64,000 nucleotides of DNA from NCBI RefSeq assembly GCF_016695175.1, contig NZ_CP068022.1, positions 606,001-670,000 of the forward strand, written 5' to 3'. The notes below the pieces were generated by a model. It did no database searches. It was given only the letters and a program-made list of their open reading frames with translations, and was not told where the DNA came from. Shown here piece by piece: positions 56,371 through 64,000 of the stretch. The stretch's first letter is position 1; every line of letters begins with the position of its first letter. This stretch comes from Pseudoalteromonas sp. GCY (GTDB lineage: Bacteria; Pseudomonadota; Gammaproteobacteria; Enterobacterales; Alteromonadaceae). A program made the position numbers and the translations under genes.

Positions 56371-57264
56371 TCATTCATATTTTAAGTAGGAAGTTAAGAA
56401 ATCAATGAATACACGCACTTTTTGTGACTGCGCTTTATGATAGGGATAAACCGCGTAGAGCGCATGGGGATTAATTTTCCAATCCGGTAACACTGGTAGT
56501 AATTCACCAGAGTTTATTTCTTTTGCAACAAACACTTCTGGAAGGATCATAATTCCAAGCCCAGCTAATGCTGCTTGTTTTAAAGCTAAACCGTTATTAA
56601 CGGAATAATTGCTCTTTTGAATATTGACAACTTGAGTGTCGTCCTCTCGCCAAAATGTCCACCTAGTTGCTGAAGAAGATAGACTATAAACCAAGCAATT
56701 ATGCAATATCAGTTGTTGAGGGCTTGTAGGTGTACCATATTGTGTTAAGTACGATGGAGAAGCGCAAAGGATGCGATCCATAGTGGTTAGTTTTCTGGAT
56801 CTAAGCGTGGAATCTGTTAGTGTTTCTCCTCCACGTATTGCGATATCAATCCCTTGTTCGACCAAGTCGATATACTGATCGTTCATGACAACTTCTACCG
56901 ATATTTCGGGGTACTGTTTCATAAATTCACAAATGGCTGGATTTAACATTAATATGCTTACCGACATTGGAATATTGATCCTTAAGAGCCCTGAAAGTTG
57001 CTGTGAAGACTCTATGATAGAAAGATCAGCACTTGCCCATTCATCCAAAATAGTCCTGACGTGGTCATAGTATTGTTGTCCGTTCTCAGTTACATGCATC
57101 TTACGTGTGGTTCTATGAATAAGTGGGCTTTTTAAATACGCCTCAAGTTCATTGATATTTTTACTTATCGCGGCCTTTGATAACGACAAATCATCGGCTG
57201 CCGCGCTAAAGCTCCCAAGCTCGACAACGCGCCTAAATACTGTAATTGCTTTTAGCTTGTCCAT
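56371..57264 (-). CDS. LysR-family transcriptional regulator
   Basis: 297 residues. N-terminal winged helix-turn-helix (FRRVVELGSFSAAADDLSLSKAAISKNINELE), then a type 2 periplasmic-binding-fold effector domain (LLRINIPMSV, DIAIRGGETLTDSTLRSRKL, GLGIMILPEVFV). The DIAIRGG pattern places it in the CrgA/DhcR-like subgroup, often divergent from or near redox genes. No obvious target gene is adjacent; the divergent neighbour is a surface LRR lipoprotein. Full length. Confidence 0.92.
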   Translation of the reverse strand: MDKLKAITVFRRVVELGSFSAAADDLSLSKAAISKNINELEAYLKSPLIHRTTRKMHVTENGQQYYDHVRTILDEWASADLSIIESSQQLSGLLRINIPMSVSILMLNPAICEFMKQYPEISVEVVMNDQYIDLVEQGIDIAIRGGETLTDSTLRSRKLTTMDRILCASPSYLTQYGTPTSPQQLILHNCLVYSLSSSATRWTFWREDDTQVVNIQKSNYSVNNGLALKQAALAGLGIMILPEVFVAKEINSGELLPVLPDWKINPHALYAVYPYHKAQSQKVRVFIDFLTSYLKYE

Positions 57265-57511
57265 ATACCTATCCTAATTTTATAGCGTTCAGTCAGTGCG
57301 CTTCATGACACTTTGACATAGGCCTATCGAGAGATAAAGCCTGCCAACGCAAAATTTCACAGGCCTTAGTAATATATCTATTTAATTATTATCCACTTGA
57401 TAATCAAAAAAGATCTACTTATTTGTTAGTGTAACTATTGGAAACTAGTTTCTAAATAAAGTACACTCCCACGCTCACTGATTATTCAATAAAACAAAAT
57501 AAGATATCAAG

Positions 57512-60131
57512 ATGATTAAAAACGCTATATACAAGGGAATCGTAGCCTCATTACTCACCTCCACTCTAGCAGCTTGCGGCGGTAGTGGTAGTGACAAAGG
57601 CGATACATCAGGCACATCAACAAATAAAGCACCAGTAATTGCGACCATAGCACCAATTACTGCAATGGAAAGAGACTCAATCACAGCTGTTGCGACCATA
57701 ACAGATGAAGATGGTGCGATTGAAACGTTACTTTGGGAGCAAACGGCTGGAACAACAGTCGAAATGACTAACAATAATAATGAAACGCTCGAATTTCGTG
57801 CGCCTGACATCAATGAAGCGACCACGCTCACATTTAAGCTAACCGCGACAGACGACAAAGGGGCCTCAAGCTCACAAGAGTTAACTGTCAACCTAAGTGC
57901 TTACGCTCCACTTTCAAGCTTAACGATTTCAGACGCGGCGCTCGCGCAATGTTTATCCGATACACATCCAGATGTGGGTATTTCAGTTGTTGATTGTACA
58001 GACTACCCAGTAGCAACGTTAGAGGGGCTATCAGGTATTAGCGGCTTATCAACCGTGTCTATTAAAAACGCAGAATTGAATAATCTCGACGAGTTAGCTC
58101 AAATTTCTCCGCTCACCGTGTTAAAGCTCGATAACGCATTTGCCGCAGCTGAGAACAGCTCAAATAATGATGCACGTTTAGAACAAATTAATAAGCTCAG
58201 GCAAACGCCTAGCGTTCCAGATGCTAGATCTATCAGGCTTTACGCAGCTTCAGACGCTTGAAATAGAAAACTATAGTAACCAATATGAAACTATACAGCT
58301 CAGTGAACTTCCAAGTGATAAGCTCACCCGTTTGACCCTACGTTCTCTAAGCATTGATGATAAAAGTACCCTAAAACGCTTTAGTAACTTGCAGAGTTTA
58401 TCTTTGACATACATAAATGATCTGGACTCACTGTCATTTTTAAGCGCCATACCTAACCTCACAGCATTAACTCTTGATACTATCGAAGCCGCTGATTCAA
58501 CAGCAATAGAAGCCAAAACAAATCTGACAACACTCGTACTCAGCAGAACGCGGATTGAAGATTTCTCATTCTTAGAAAAATTTAGTGAGTTGGAAAAACT
58601 AGGTCTTAGTACTTATTATAGCAATGTTGAGTTTGATATTGCGGACATCAGTAGTAATGCGAAGCTAACCTCTCTGTCATTAAACAATTTAAGTGTTGAT
58701 AATGTCAGTGAGCTATCAACCTTTACGGAGCTGCAATCTTTGTCTTTGGAGGAATTAAACCTTTCTTCTCTGAGCTTTTTGCAATCGATGCCGCAGCTAA
58801 CATCATTAAAGCTTAATAGCCTGTATAACATTAATGATTTAGGCTGGCTAAGTTTCACACCAAACCTAACCGAATTGTACATTCGTGAATTGGATAATAA
58901 CGCGGATTTTAGCGCATTGTCTGAGCTTAAAAATATGCGCGACCTCACCGTCGACAGCGATTACTCAAACTTTGCACTAGATACGTTAAGTAAAATGCAA
59001 GCATTAGAAACACTTAACCTTGAAGTTAGTTTATTTGAAGCTTCAAGTGAAACAACATTTCCAAGCTTAAAAACACTAAACGTGAAGGGCAGCAGCTATT
59101 CAAACATGGTGAACTTGACTAACTTCCCCGCGCTCGAGTCAGTTGAGCTATCAAAAGGTCACTATTATGATAATGAAGAGAAAATCACAACTCTCGATTC
59201 TCTAGGTTCAAACTCGAGCCTGAAATCGTTCAAACTCAGCGGCTTTAAAGAGCTAGAAGATATCACTCAGATATCTCAATTTGAAAACTTAGAAACTCTG
59301 TTTATTAACTACTCTCTAGCGGCTGACATCTCTGACATCGCATCATTAAACAAATTGAAGTCATTAGCATTAAGCAACTTTTCTACGTTTTTTAGAGCAG
59401 ACATGCTTGCCAGTTTAAACAATCTGGAAAGACTTGAAATACAAAGTAGTGCCATTTATTGTGATGATCAGGAGCTATTAAAATCTCTCGATGGTGTAAC
59501 AGCAAATCTTTCTAACTCTAACTGTATTAAGAAGCCGGTCGATTTGAGCTTAATTACCGATGAAGCATTTAAGCAATGTATTGAAAATCGAAGATACCAA
59601 GATGCTGTGCGTAATACCTCACTCTCTTGCGATGCCTCAGCAATTGAATCATTAAATGGAATTACACAGTTTGAAGCAATTAAAACTTTAACACTGGATG
59701 GCTCAGTTAACAGTTCGTTGTTACGAGATCCTAGCTTAGCTCAGCTCCACACCTTACAGAATCTAGACATCTATAGACTTACAGGTGAACTAACGGCTAA
59801 AGCTACACTTCCTCAATCATTGACCTCCTTTGAGTTAAATACAAATAGCCAAACCGTATATGACTTCGCGCTTTTTGGCTTGCCTACTACCTTAATTTAT
59901 TTGGACTTGGATAGAACCAAGCTGAAAAACTATGGTGCAATTAAAAATTACGCCGAACTTACCCGTTTAGAGTTGAACTATAGCAACATTTCAGATCTGT
60001 CACCGCTATTCGATTTGACCAATCTGGAATATTTAAGTTTATATGGAAACCCAAATATCGACTGTGCTCAAGTAAGCAAACTACAAGAGTCGTTACCCAA
60101 TATTTGGCATATTTCGACTAGCTGTAATTAA
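57512..60131 (+). pseudogene. Leucine-rich-repeat lipoprotein with Ig/PKD-like domain, frameshifted
   Basis: Two overlapping frames form one surface protein of about 870 residues. Part 1 (57512-58261): signal peptide with lipobox LAAC (Cys22), Gly/Ser linker, a PKD/REJ-like beta domain (APVIATIAPITAMERDS... LTFKLTATDDKGASSS) and the start of an LRR region. Part 2 (from about 58,215 to 60,131): about 20 irregular LRRs with L-x2-L-x-L spacing, a short Cys loop (IYCDDQELL), and a second set ending LEYLSLYGNPNIDC. One base change near 58,215 (in CGCCTAGCGTTCC) joins LRQT with LQMLDLSGF. Whether this is real decay or an error is open; part 2 alone has no signal peptide. LRR lipoproteins usually mediate protein binding at the cell surface. 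Confidence 0.8.
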
Positions 60132-60164
60132 TATTAACGCCAAGCATTAAGTTACTCAAATAAA

Positions 60165-60187
60165 CACAGTCTCATTGTGAGGCTGTG
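60165..60187 (+). terminator. Hairpin after the LRR lipoprotein gene
   Basis: CACAGTCTCA and TGAGGCTGTG pair with one G-T wobble around TTG, 34 bp after the stop. A short T-rich tract comes slightly later. Confidence 0.6.
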
Positions 60188-60308
60188 CTTTGGCTCTGGT
60201 TTATTCTTTCTGCACCACATTTCTTTTACAATAGCATTCTGTAAATTTTTATCTCATTCCTAGGCTTAAAATCCGCTATACTAGCGCAAAAATTTTTTAA
60301 GCAAATTT

Positions 60309-60845
60309 ATGGCGCTCAAATCCACTATCATTAAAGCCCAACTATCACTCAGTGATATGGACAGACATGTTTACCAAGACTTTAATTTAACGCTAGCTCA
60401 ACACCCTTCTGAAAACGAACAACGGTTAATGATCCGTTTACTTGCCTATGCACTAAATGCCTGTGAGGGACTTGAGTTTACTAAAGGCTTGTGCGCTGAC
60501 GATGAACCTGAGCTATGGGTTAAGAATTACAGCGAAGAGATCGAACTTTGGGTTGAACTAGGACTGCCTGATGAAAAACGCCTTAAAAAAGCGTGTAATA
60601 AATCAAAGCAAGTGGTCCTCTATACTTATGGCGAAAATAATCAGGCGATTTGGTGGCAAAAACACCAGCCCAAATTATACGACTTTAAAAATCTAAGTAT
60701 TTTCAGTTTGGATTATAGCGCGACTCAGGCTTTAGCTCAGTTAGCAGAACGCAGTATCAAGCTCACTATTACCATTCAAGATGGCGAAGTATGGGTAAGT
60801 TCTGATAGCGCTAATATTGAAATCAAACCACAACAGTTAATGTAA
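60309..60845 (+). CDS. yaeQ: YaeQ family protein
   Basis: 178 residues, the usual YaeQ length. Typical beginning MALKSTIIKAQLSLSDMDRHVYQDFNLTLAQHPSE and later motifs ELWVELGLPDEKRLKKA and VLYTYG. YaeQ has a PD-(D/E)XK-like fold with no firmly established role; a link to transcription antitermination/RfaH has been proposed. The last 36 bp of the gene are repeated at 61,219, with a small peptide gene between the two copies. The gene itself is complete. Confidence 0.93.
   Translation: MALKSTIIKAQLSLSDMDRHVYQDFNLTLAQHPSENEQRLMIRLLAYALNACEGLEFTKGLCADDEPELWVKNYSEEIELWVELGLPDEKRLKKACNKSKQVVLYTYGENNQAIWWQKHQPKLYDFKNLSIFSLDYSATQALAQLAERSIKLTITIQDGEVWVSSDSANIEIKPQQLM
60810..60845 (+). repeat. Direct repeat, copy 1 (3' end of yaeQ)
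   Basis: The last 36 bases of yaeQ including the stop. The same sequence, with one C-to-T change and one extra A, is at 61219-61255. The 410 bp between the end of this copy and the end of the second hold a small peptide gene. Duplicated gene ends are a usual sign of site-specific insertion at a gene's 3' end. Confidence 0.85.
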
Positions 60846-61022
60846 ACCAAACGGCTATAATACTGAATAGCTTTACATTGACGTCACTCATGTCCTGACA
60901 CGAGAAAGTATTCCATTGACTTAGATATCTTTTTGGGTAAATTATAGCGTTGAAGTTAGTTAATCATAATTACATTGATTTTTAACTTCTTATTTATAAT
61001 TATAAAACTAAAGGAATTAGCA

Positions 61023-61223
61023 ATGAAACTTAAGCTAAAAAAGCAACAGGTCAAAAATCTTTCTCTAAGTAACAAACATATCAACCTAGACATGACGCCA
61101 AAGATCCAAGGAGCAGGTAAAAATCCGACATTTTTTCCATGCGAAACAGGATTATGTGGTACACAAATGACTGTTGACTACGGTTTCTCATGTCAATGGG
61201 ACTGTGGTACAACGATTTGCTAA
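61023..61223 (+). CDS. Cys-rich 66-residue peptide, RiPP precursor-like
   Basis: Start at the ATG at 61023, with AAAGGAATTAG just upstream; an earlier in-frame ATG lacks a site. The first 30 residues are basic and helical in look (MKLKLKKQQVKNLSLSNK), end in KIQGAG, and resemble leader peptides with a GG/GA-type cleavage site used for class I lanthipeptides and similar products. The remaining 34 or so residues contain five Cys (CETGLC, SCQWDC, TTIC), four Thr and two Ser after the Phe-Phe-Pro. No modification or export enzyme is recognisable nearby, so it would depend on enzymes elsewhere. It ends inside the repeated yaeQ tail (TGC-TAA). The precursor role is inferred; a small exported toxin or cysteine-rich regulator is an alternative. 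Confidence 0.6.
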   Translation: MKLKLKKQQVKNLSLSNKHINLDMTPKIQGAGKNPTFFPCETGLCGTQMTVDYGFSCQWDCGTTIC

Positions 61224-61255
61224 TATTGAAATCAAATCACAACAAGTTAATGTAA
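61219..61255 (+). repeat. Direct repeat, copy 2 (duplicated yaeQ 3' end)
   Basis: 37 bases near-identical to 60810-60845. Its first bases provide the last Cys codon and stop of the small peptide gene. Confidence 0.85.
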
Positions 61256-61275
61256 TTTGTGATTACGTAGTAAGT

Positions 61276-61303
61276 GTTGTAGCCAACCAAAAGTGGCTAC
61301 AAC
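61276..61303. terminator. Bidirectional terminator hairpin
   Basis: Perfect 10-bp arms GTTGTAGCCA and TGGCTACAAC around an 8-base loop, between the small peptide gene and the convergent gene ending at 61,312. Confidence 0.65.
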
Positions 61304-61311
61304 GCGTTTAC

Positions 61312-62601
61312 CTACAACCGCGATGCAGCATCATTTAGCAAATCAGCATAGACAGAATCTGCACCTATCCGTTTGGCCTCTGCTCGCAAGTCATTGCTAA
61401 TTCTTGCTCGGGTAAATTCATCAGTTAATAATTCATTTAGCTGATACGGTGAACGACTTATCAAAATCGCTTGCTCAAGTGGGCTTTTAGCTGCATAAAT
61501 CTGTTGTGTATATATGCTCTCACTAGAGCGTTGAGCCGATGCACTCAATTTTGCCATCGCAATTGACAAATCTGAATACAGCTTTACGGCATCGTAATCA
61601 AATTCAGCACTGTCGATGTCCATCACAGGAAGCTCTCGTGCCAAAAATGCATTCACCGTTTGCTTAAACTCATGCGGTGCCTCATTCATAAACTCATCTA
61701 TTCTGATAATATTAAAAAGATCTTGTCTTAGCGACTCTCGCTCTACCGTTTGTGACGACTCATTATTAAGAGTTTCAATATATTGCGGCAAAAATTCAGC
61801 CCTTGACTGAAGGTTAGCTAATGCGAGGCGATTATAAATTCCAGCTTTTGTTGCTCTGATAGCATCATTTGATATGTTATTAGATTTATTTTCTGATATC
61901 ACAAACTGGTCATCTATCAGTAGTTTGGCTTTCTCAAAAGGAAGGTGACCAACAACAGCCTCAAGAATTGAAAAGCCTAATGCAGGATCTTCCACATTGG
62001 CTAGCTGACCACTAATTACATCGAGTAATTGCTGCTTTACTTCTGATAAATGCATGGCAGAAACTTTCGCCTCTTCTCCATTAACCAGTAAGATAGTCTC
62101 AAGTACATTTAGTAAGCCAAATTTTGCCCGCTCTGATGCACTTTCGAATAGCGAAATTAACTCATTGGACAGCTCAATAGGAGCCAACGTACTCATATAC
62201 TCAAGCACATACAAGCCTTGCTCTGATTCCACGCCTAACTGCTGTACCATATTCCACAATATACTTATTTTATCTTTTCTTGATATAGTCGGATCTTTTA
62301 ATAGCTCTATTAGCTCAGCTTCAAAATCAAGCATGGCCTTTGTACCAAAACTATCCTTTAATGTTAAAGTAAGCGTATCTGCTAACTCTAACATTTTATT
62401 ATTTTCTTTATCTGTTAATTTAACATCCATATCATAAAAATCGGGAAGTGTATCTATGAGCTCGGACTGACTAATAAAAGGAACGGTCTCATTATTTTCT
62501 GCAGTTTTATTTACTTCCTTTTCTGCTGTGGATACAAAATAAATGACAACCAAAAAAACAGCTAATAAAGATAATGCTACATATTTTGCAATTAGTTTCA
62601 T
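61312..62601 (-). CDS. Membrane-anchored protein of unknown function
   Basis: 429 residues from the ATG at 62601 (GAGG lies 5 bases upstream; a GTG two codons earlier overlaps that site). One N-terminal TM segment (about residues 5-24), then a mostly helical, acidic periplasmic part (many Leu, Glu, Asp) that may form a helical-repeat solenoid. No recognised family. It lies 12 bp downstream of the NlpC/P60-like gene and is read with it, so the two may work together at the cell envelope. Confidence 0.72.
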   Translation of the reverse strand: MKLIAKYVALSLLAVFLVVIYFVSTAEKEVNKTAENNETVPFISQSELIDTLPDFYDMDVKLTDKENNKMLELADTLTLTLKDSFGTKAMLDFEAELIELLKDPTISRKDKISILWNMVQQLGVESEQGLYVLEYMSTLAPIELSNELISLFESASERAKFGLLNVLETILLVNGEEAKVSAMHLSEVKQQLLDVISGQLANVEDPALGFSILEAVVGHLPFEKAKLLIDDQFVISENKSNNISNDAIRATKAGIYNRLALANLQSRAEFLPQYIETLNNESSQTVERESLRQDLFNIIRIDEFMNEAPHEFKQTVNAFLARELPVMDIDSAEFDYDAVKLYSDLSIAMAKLSASAQRSSESIYTQQIYAAKSPLEQAILISRSPYQLNELLTDEFTRARISNDLRAEAKRIGADSVYADLLNDAASRL

Positions 62602-62613
62602 ATCCACCTCAAA

Positions 62614-63108
62614 TTATCTAGTGCTTGGGAAGCTATTATAAAGATTTCTCGGAGTGAAAACGGTAACTAAATTCTCGCCAGTAACCTTTTTGTATGAGTA
62701 GTTCACAAAAGTATCACAACGGAACTTTGCCTTCACTTTTACAAAACTACCATTTTGATATACCCATTTACCTTCTGTATATTGTGCTGTGATTGTATAT
62801 TCTGGATCAAAGCTACGTTGTGCCCACCCAGCTTCAACGATTTCTCCATGCCTAGTACCACGACCGTACTTCGCGCCCCAGTATGAGGAAGCACCTTTAA
62901 AGCTACTCAGCGTGTTTTTGTGAATAACAGTGTTATCATTCAATACTTCAAGTACTTTTGAACCGTCCCAGATCCCAACGTGCCCAGCCCAACCTAGGCC
63001 TGAAATTGATAGATCTCGAGCAACAACATCACCTACACTCGTTGGATTGCCAGCAAAAGCTGTTGTACTTATAGCGAATAATAATGCACCAGTAGATAAA
63101 ACTTTCAT
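62614..63108 (-). CDS. Secreted permuted NlpC/P60-like (YiiX/YaeF type) protein
   Basis: 164 residues with a signal peptide (cut near AFA-GNP). GDVVARDL and AGHVGIWDG supply the conserved His first; the candidate catalytic Cys comes later in FRCDTFVNYSYKK. His before Cys is the circularly permuted order of YaeF/YiiX-type papain-like enzymes, which act as cell-wall peptidases or amidases. The shared gap of 12 bp links it to the membrane protein gene at 62,601. Confidence 0.68.
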   Translation of the reverse strand: MKVLSTGALLFAISTTAFAGNPTSVGDVVARDLSISGLGWAGHVGIWDGSKVLEVLNDNTVIHKNTLSSFKGASSYWGAKYGRGTRHGEIVEAGWAQRSFDPEYTITAQYTEGKWVYQNGSFVKVKAKFRCDTFVNYSYKKVTGENLVTVFTPRNLYNSFPSTR

Positions 63109-63473
63109 GAAATTCCCTTTTAATTAAAAAACAACAGAATAATAACATTGAAAACAGGAAATTCAACCCAGCCACAAAAATATAAATTACCCCCTATAAA
63201 TGCGCAAAAATCCATAAATTGCATAAATTAAAATACCACAACAAATATAAAATTAACAAAATAACAACAACACCTTATTTAATAAGTTTAAAAACTCAGC
63301 TAAAGAGTGAGAAAATATTTCTTACAACTAAACTCAAATAAAACTACTAAAAAATTTTCTATATTGCATTTTTATAAATTTACGTCTGTCGAAAAGCCAA
63401 CACTGCTACACTTGCACTTGAGATTAAGGTCACTGGCAGTGGTATCTACCAGTGATTTTCAGCGGGTTTTAGA
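63109..63473. other. AT-rich spacer
   Basis: 365 bp. The left part is very A-rich and likely holds the promoter of the NlpC/P60-like gene. At 63431-63454, CACTGG and CCAGTG arms around a 12-base loop may end the minus-strand chitin-binding gene. No other gene is seen. Confidence 0.5.
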
Positions 63474-64000
63474 CTACAGCTTGCGCCATACTGAGTGCTT
63501 GTCTGGTTGTTGACCTTTGGTCCACCAGCGCGCTTGATATTCAACGCCTTGATAACTCACTCTGTCGCCGCCTGTATATGCCTTATTGGCATTCCATGTG
63601 TTACTAGCATCGGACTTATCGACCAGTTCCCACGCATCACTTTGATCGGGCTGCTGACCTTTTACCCACCATTTAGCACGATAGCTTTTTCCCTGATACA
63701 CTGCGGTATCGCCAGCGGTATAAACTTGATCGGCACGCCACGTATCACCATTTGGTGGTGCGGTTTGGTTAGTCACTGTGATGGTAAAGCTAACGGTTTT
63801 TTCAAACATGCCATCAGAAACGGTTACTTGCCCCTGATAGTCGGTATTTTGCTGAACCTCAGGTGCAGCCAACGTGATAGTTGCACCGCTACCGCTATAG
63901 CTCAGTGGTGCAGGGATCTGCCATGCAAAGGAGAGTGGACCTTTGTCATCATCAAACGCATGAACATGAAGTGATGTGCTTGAGCCTTCTTTTAGCGTGA
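63474..64000 (-). CDS. C-terminal part of a chitin-active enzyme with two CBM5/12 modules, 5' part beyond window
   Basis: The frame is open from the stop at 63474 to the right edge (about 175 residues visible). Visible parts: a PKD/cadherin-like beta domain (SLHVHAFDDDKGPLSFAW, VSFTITVTNQT), a Pro-rich linker, and two tandem chitin-binding modules with the signature WRADQVYTAGDTAVYQG/WNANKAYTGGDRVSYQG, each with a WW(V/T)KGQQPD core. Such ends are typical of GH18 chitinases or chitin-binding LPMOs of marine bacteria. The catalytic domain is not visible. Confidence 0.85.
   Translation of the reverse strand, partial: TLKEGSSTSLHVHAFDDDKGPLSFAWQIPAPLSYSGSGATITLAAPEVQQNTDYQGQVTVSDGMFEKTVSFTITVTNQTAPPNGDTWRADQVYTAGDTAVYQGKSYRAKWWVKGQQPDQSDAWELVDKSDASNTWNANKAYTGGDRVSYQGVEYQARWWTKGQQPDKHSVWRKL

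Overview
The window looks like chromosomal DNA of a marine gammaproteobacterium, most likely Pseudoalteromonas. Supporting signs are the base composition, the AT-rich spacers, a YaeQ homologue, PKD/GEVED-decorated M4 protease, chitin-binding tandem modules and ISAs1-type elements. No RNA genes or CRISPR arrays were seen.

Region 1 (1-24.2 kb) is a hybrid NRPS/PKS biosynthetic cluster. The assembly line is read leftward from 17,884 and runs off the left edge: NRPS C-A-T (glycine-like code) -> PKS KS-AT-KR-DH-ACP -> PhyH-type Fe/2-oxoglutarate oxygenase -> PKS KS-AT-ACP -> NRPS C-A-T-C-A... Across a 411-bp AT-rich divergent promoter region, three tailoring and export genes read rightward: a CmlA-type diiron beta-hydroxylase, a PvdE/SyrD-type peptide exporter, and a PvdQ-like Ntn acylase lipoprotein. 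Together they suggest an N-acylated precursor that is hydroxylated on a carrier protein, exported, then de-acylated in the periplasm. That is an inference.

Region 2 (24.3-36.5 kb) is a transposon-rich segment. Two related IS copies in the same orientation (one mosaic and interrupted by an intact ISAs1 element, one with recognisable terminal repeats and a 6-bp target duplication) bracket an operon. The operon encodes a MacA/MacB-like efflux system, a sigma54 activator (frameshifted) and its histidine kinase. A good -24/-12 promoter and a palindrome lie in front of it.

Region 3 (36.5-44.2 kb) holds an SPFH/NfeD pair (SPFH gene broken), a second MacB-like ABC operon with three successive adaptor proteins, and a small lipoprotein.

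Region 4 (44.6-55.3 kb) is a co-directional run of six secreted proteins: an M4 metalloprotease with PKD and GEVED domains, a Hint-domain protein, a GEVED protein, and three diverged paralogues of a Cys-patterned, possibly MACPF/CDC-like family. This may be an undescribed secreted effector system.

Region 5 (55.3-64 kb) has an unknown exported protein, a LysR regulator, a frameshifted leucine-rich-repeat lipoprotein, YaeQ, a 66-residue Cys-rich RiPP-like peptide sitting between two copies of the yaeQ 3' end, a membrane-anchored unknown protein behind a permuted NlpC/P60-like protein, and the C-terminus of a chitin-binding enzyme.

Several otherwise intact genes carry single-base frameshifts (32.7, 37.0, 37.3 and 58.2 kb). 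These may be real decay or sequence errors.
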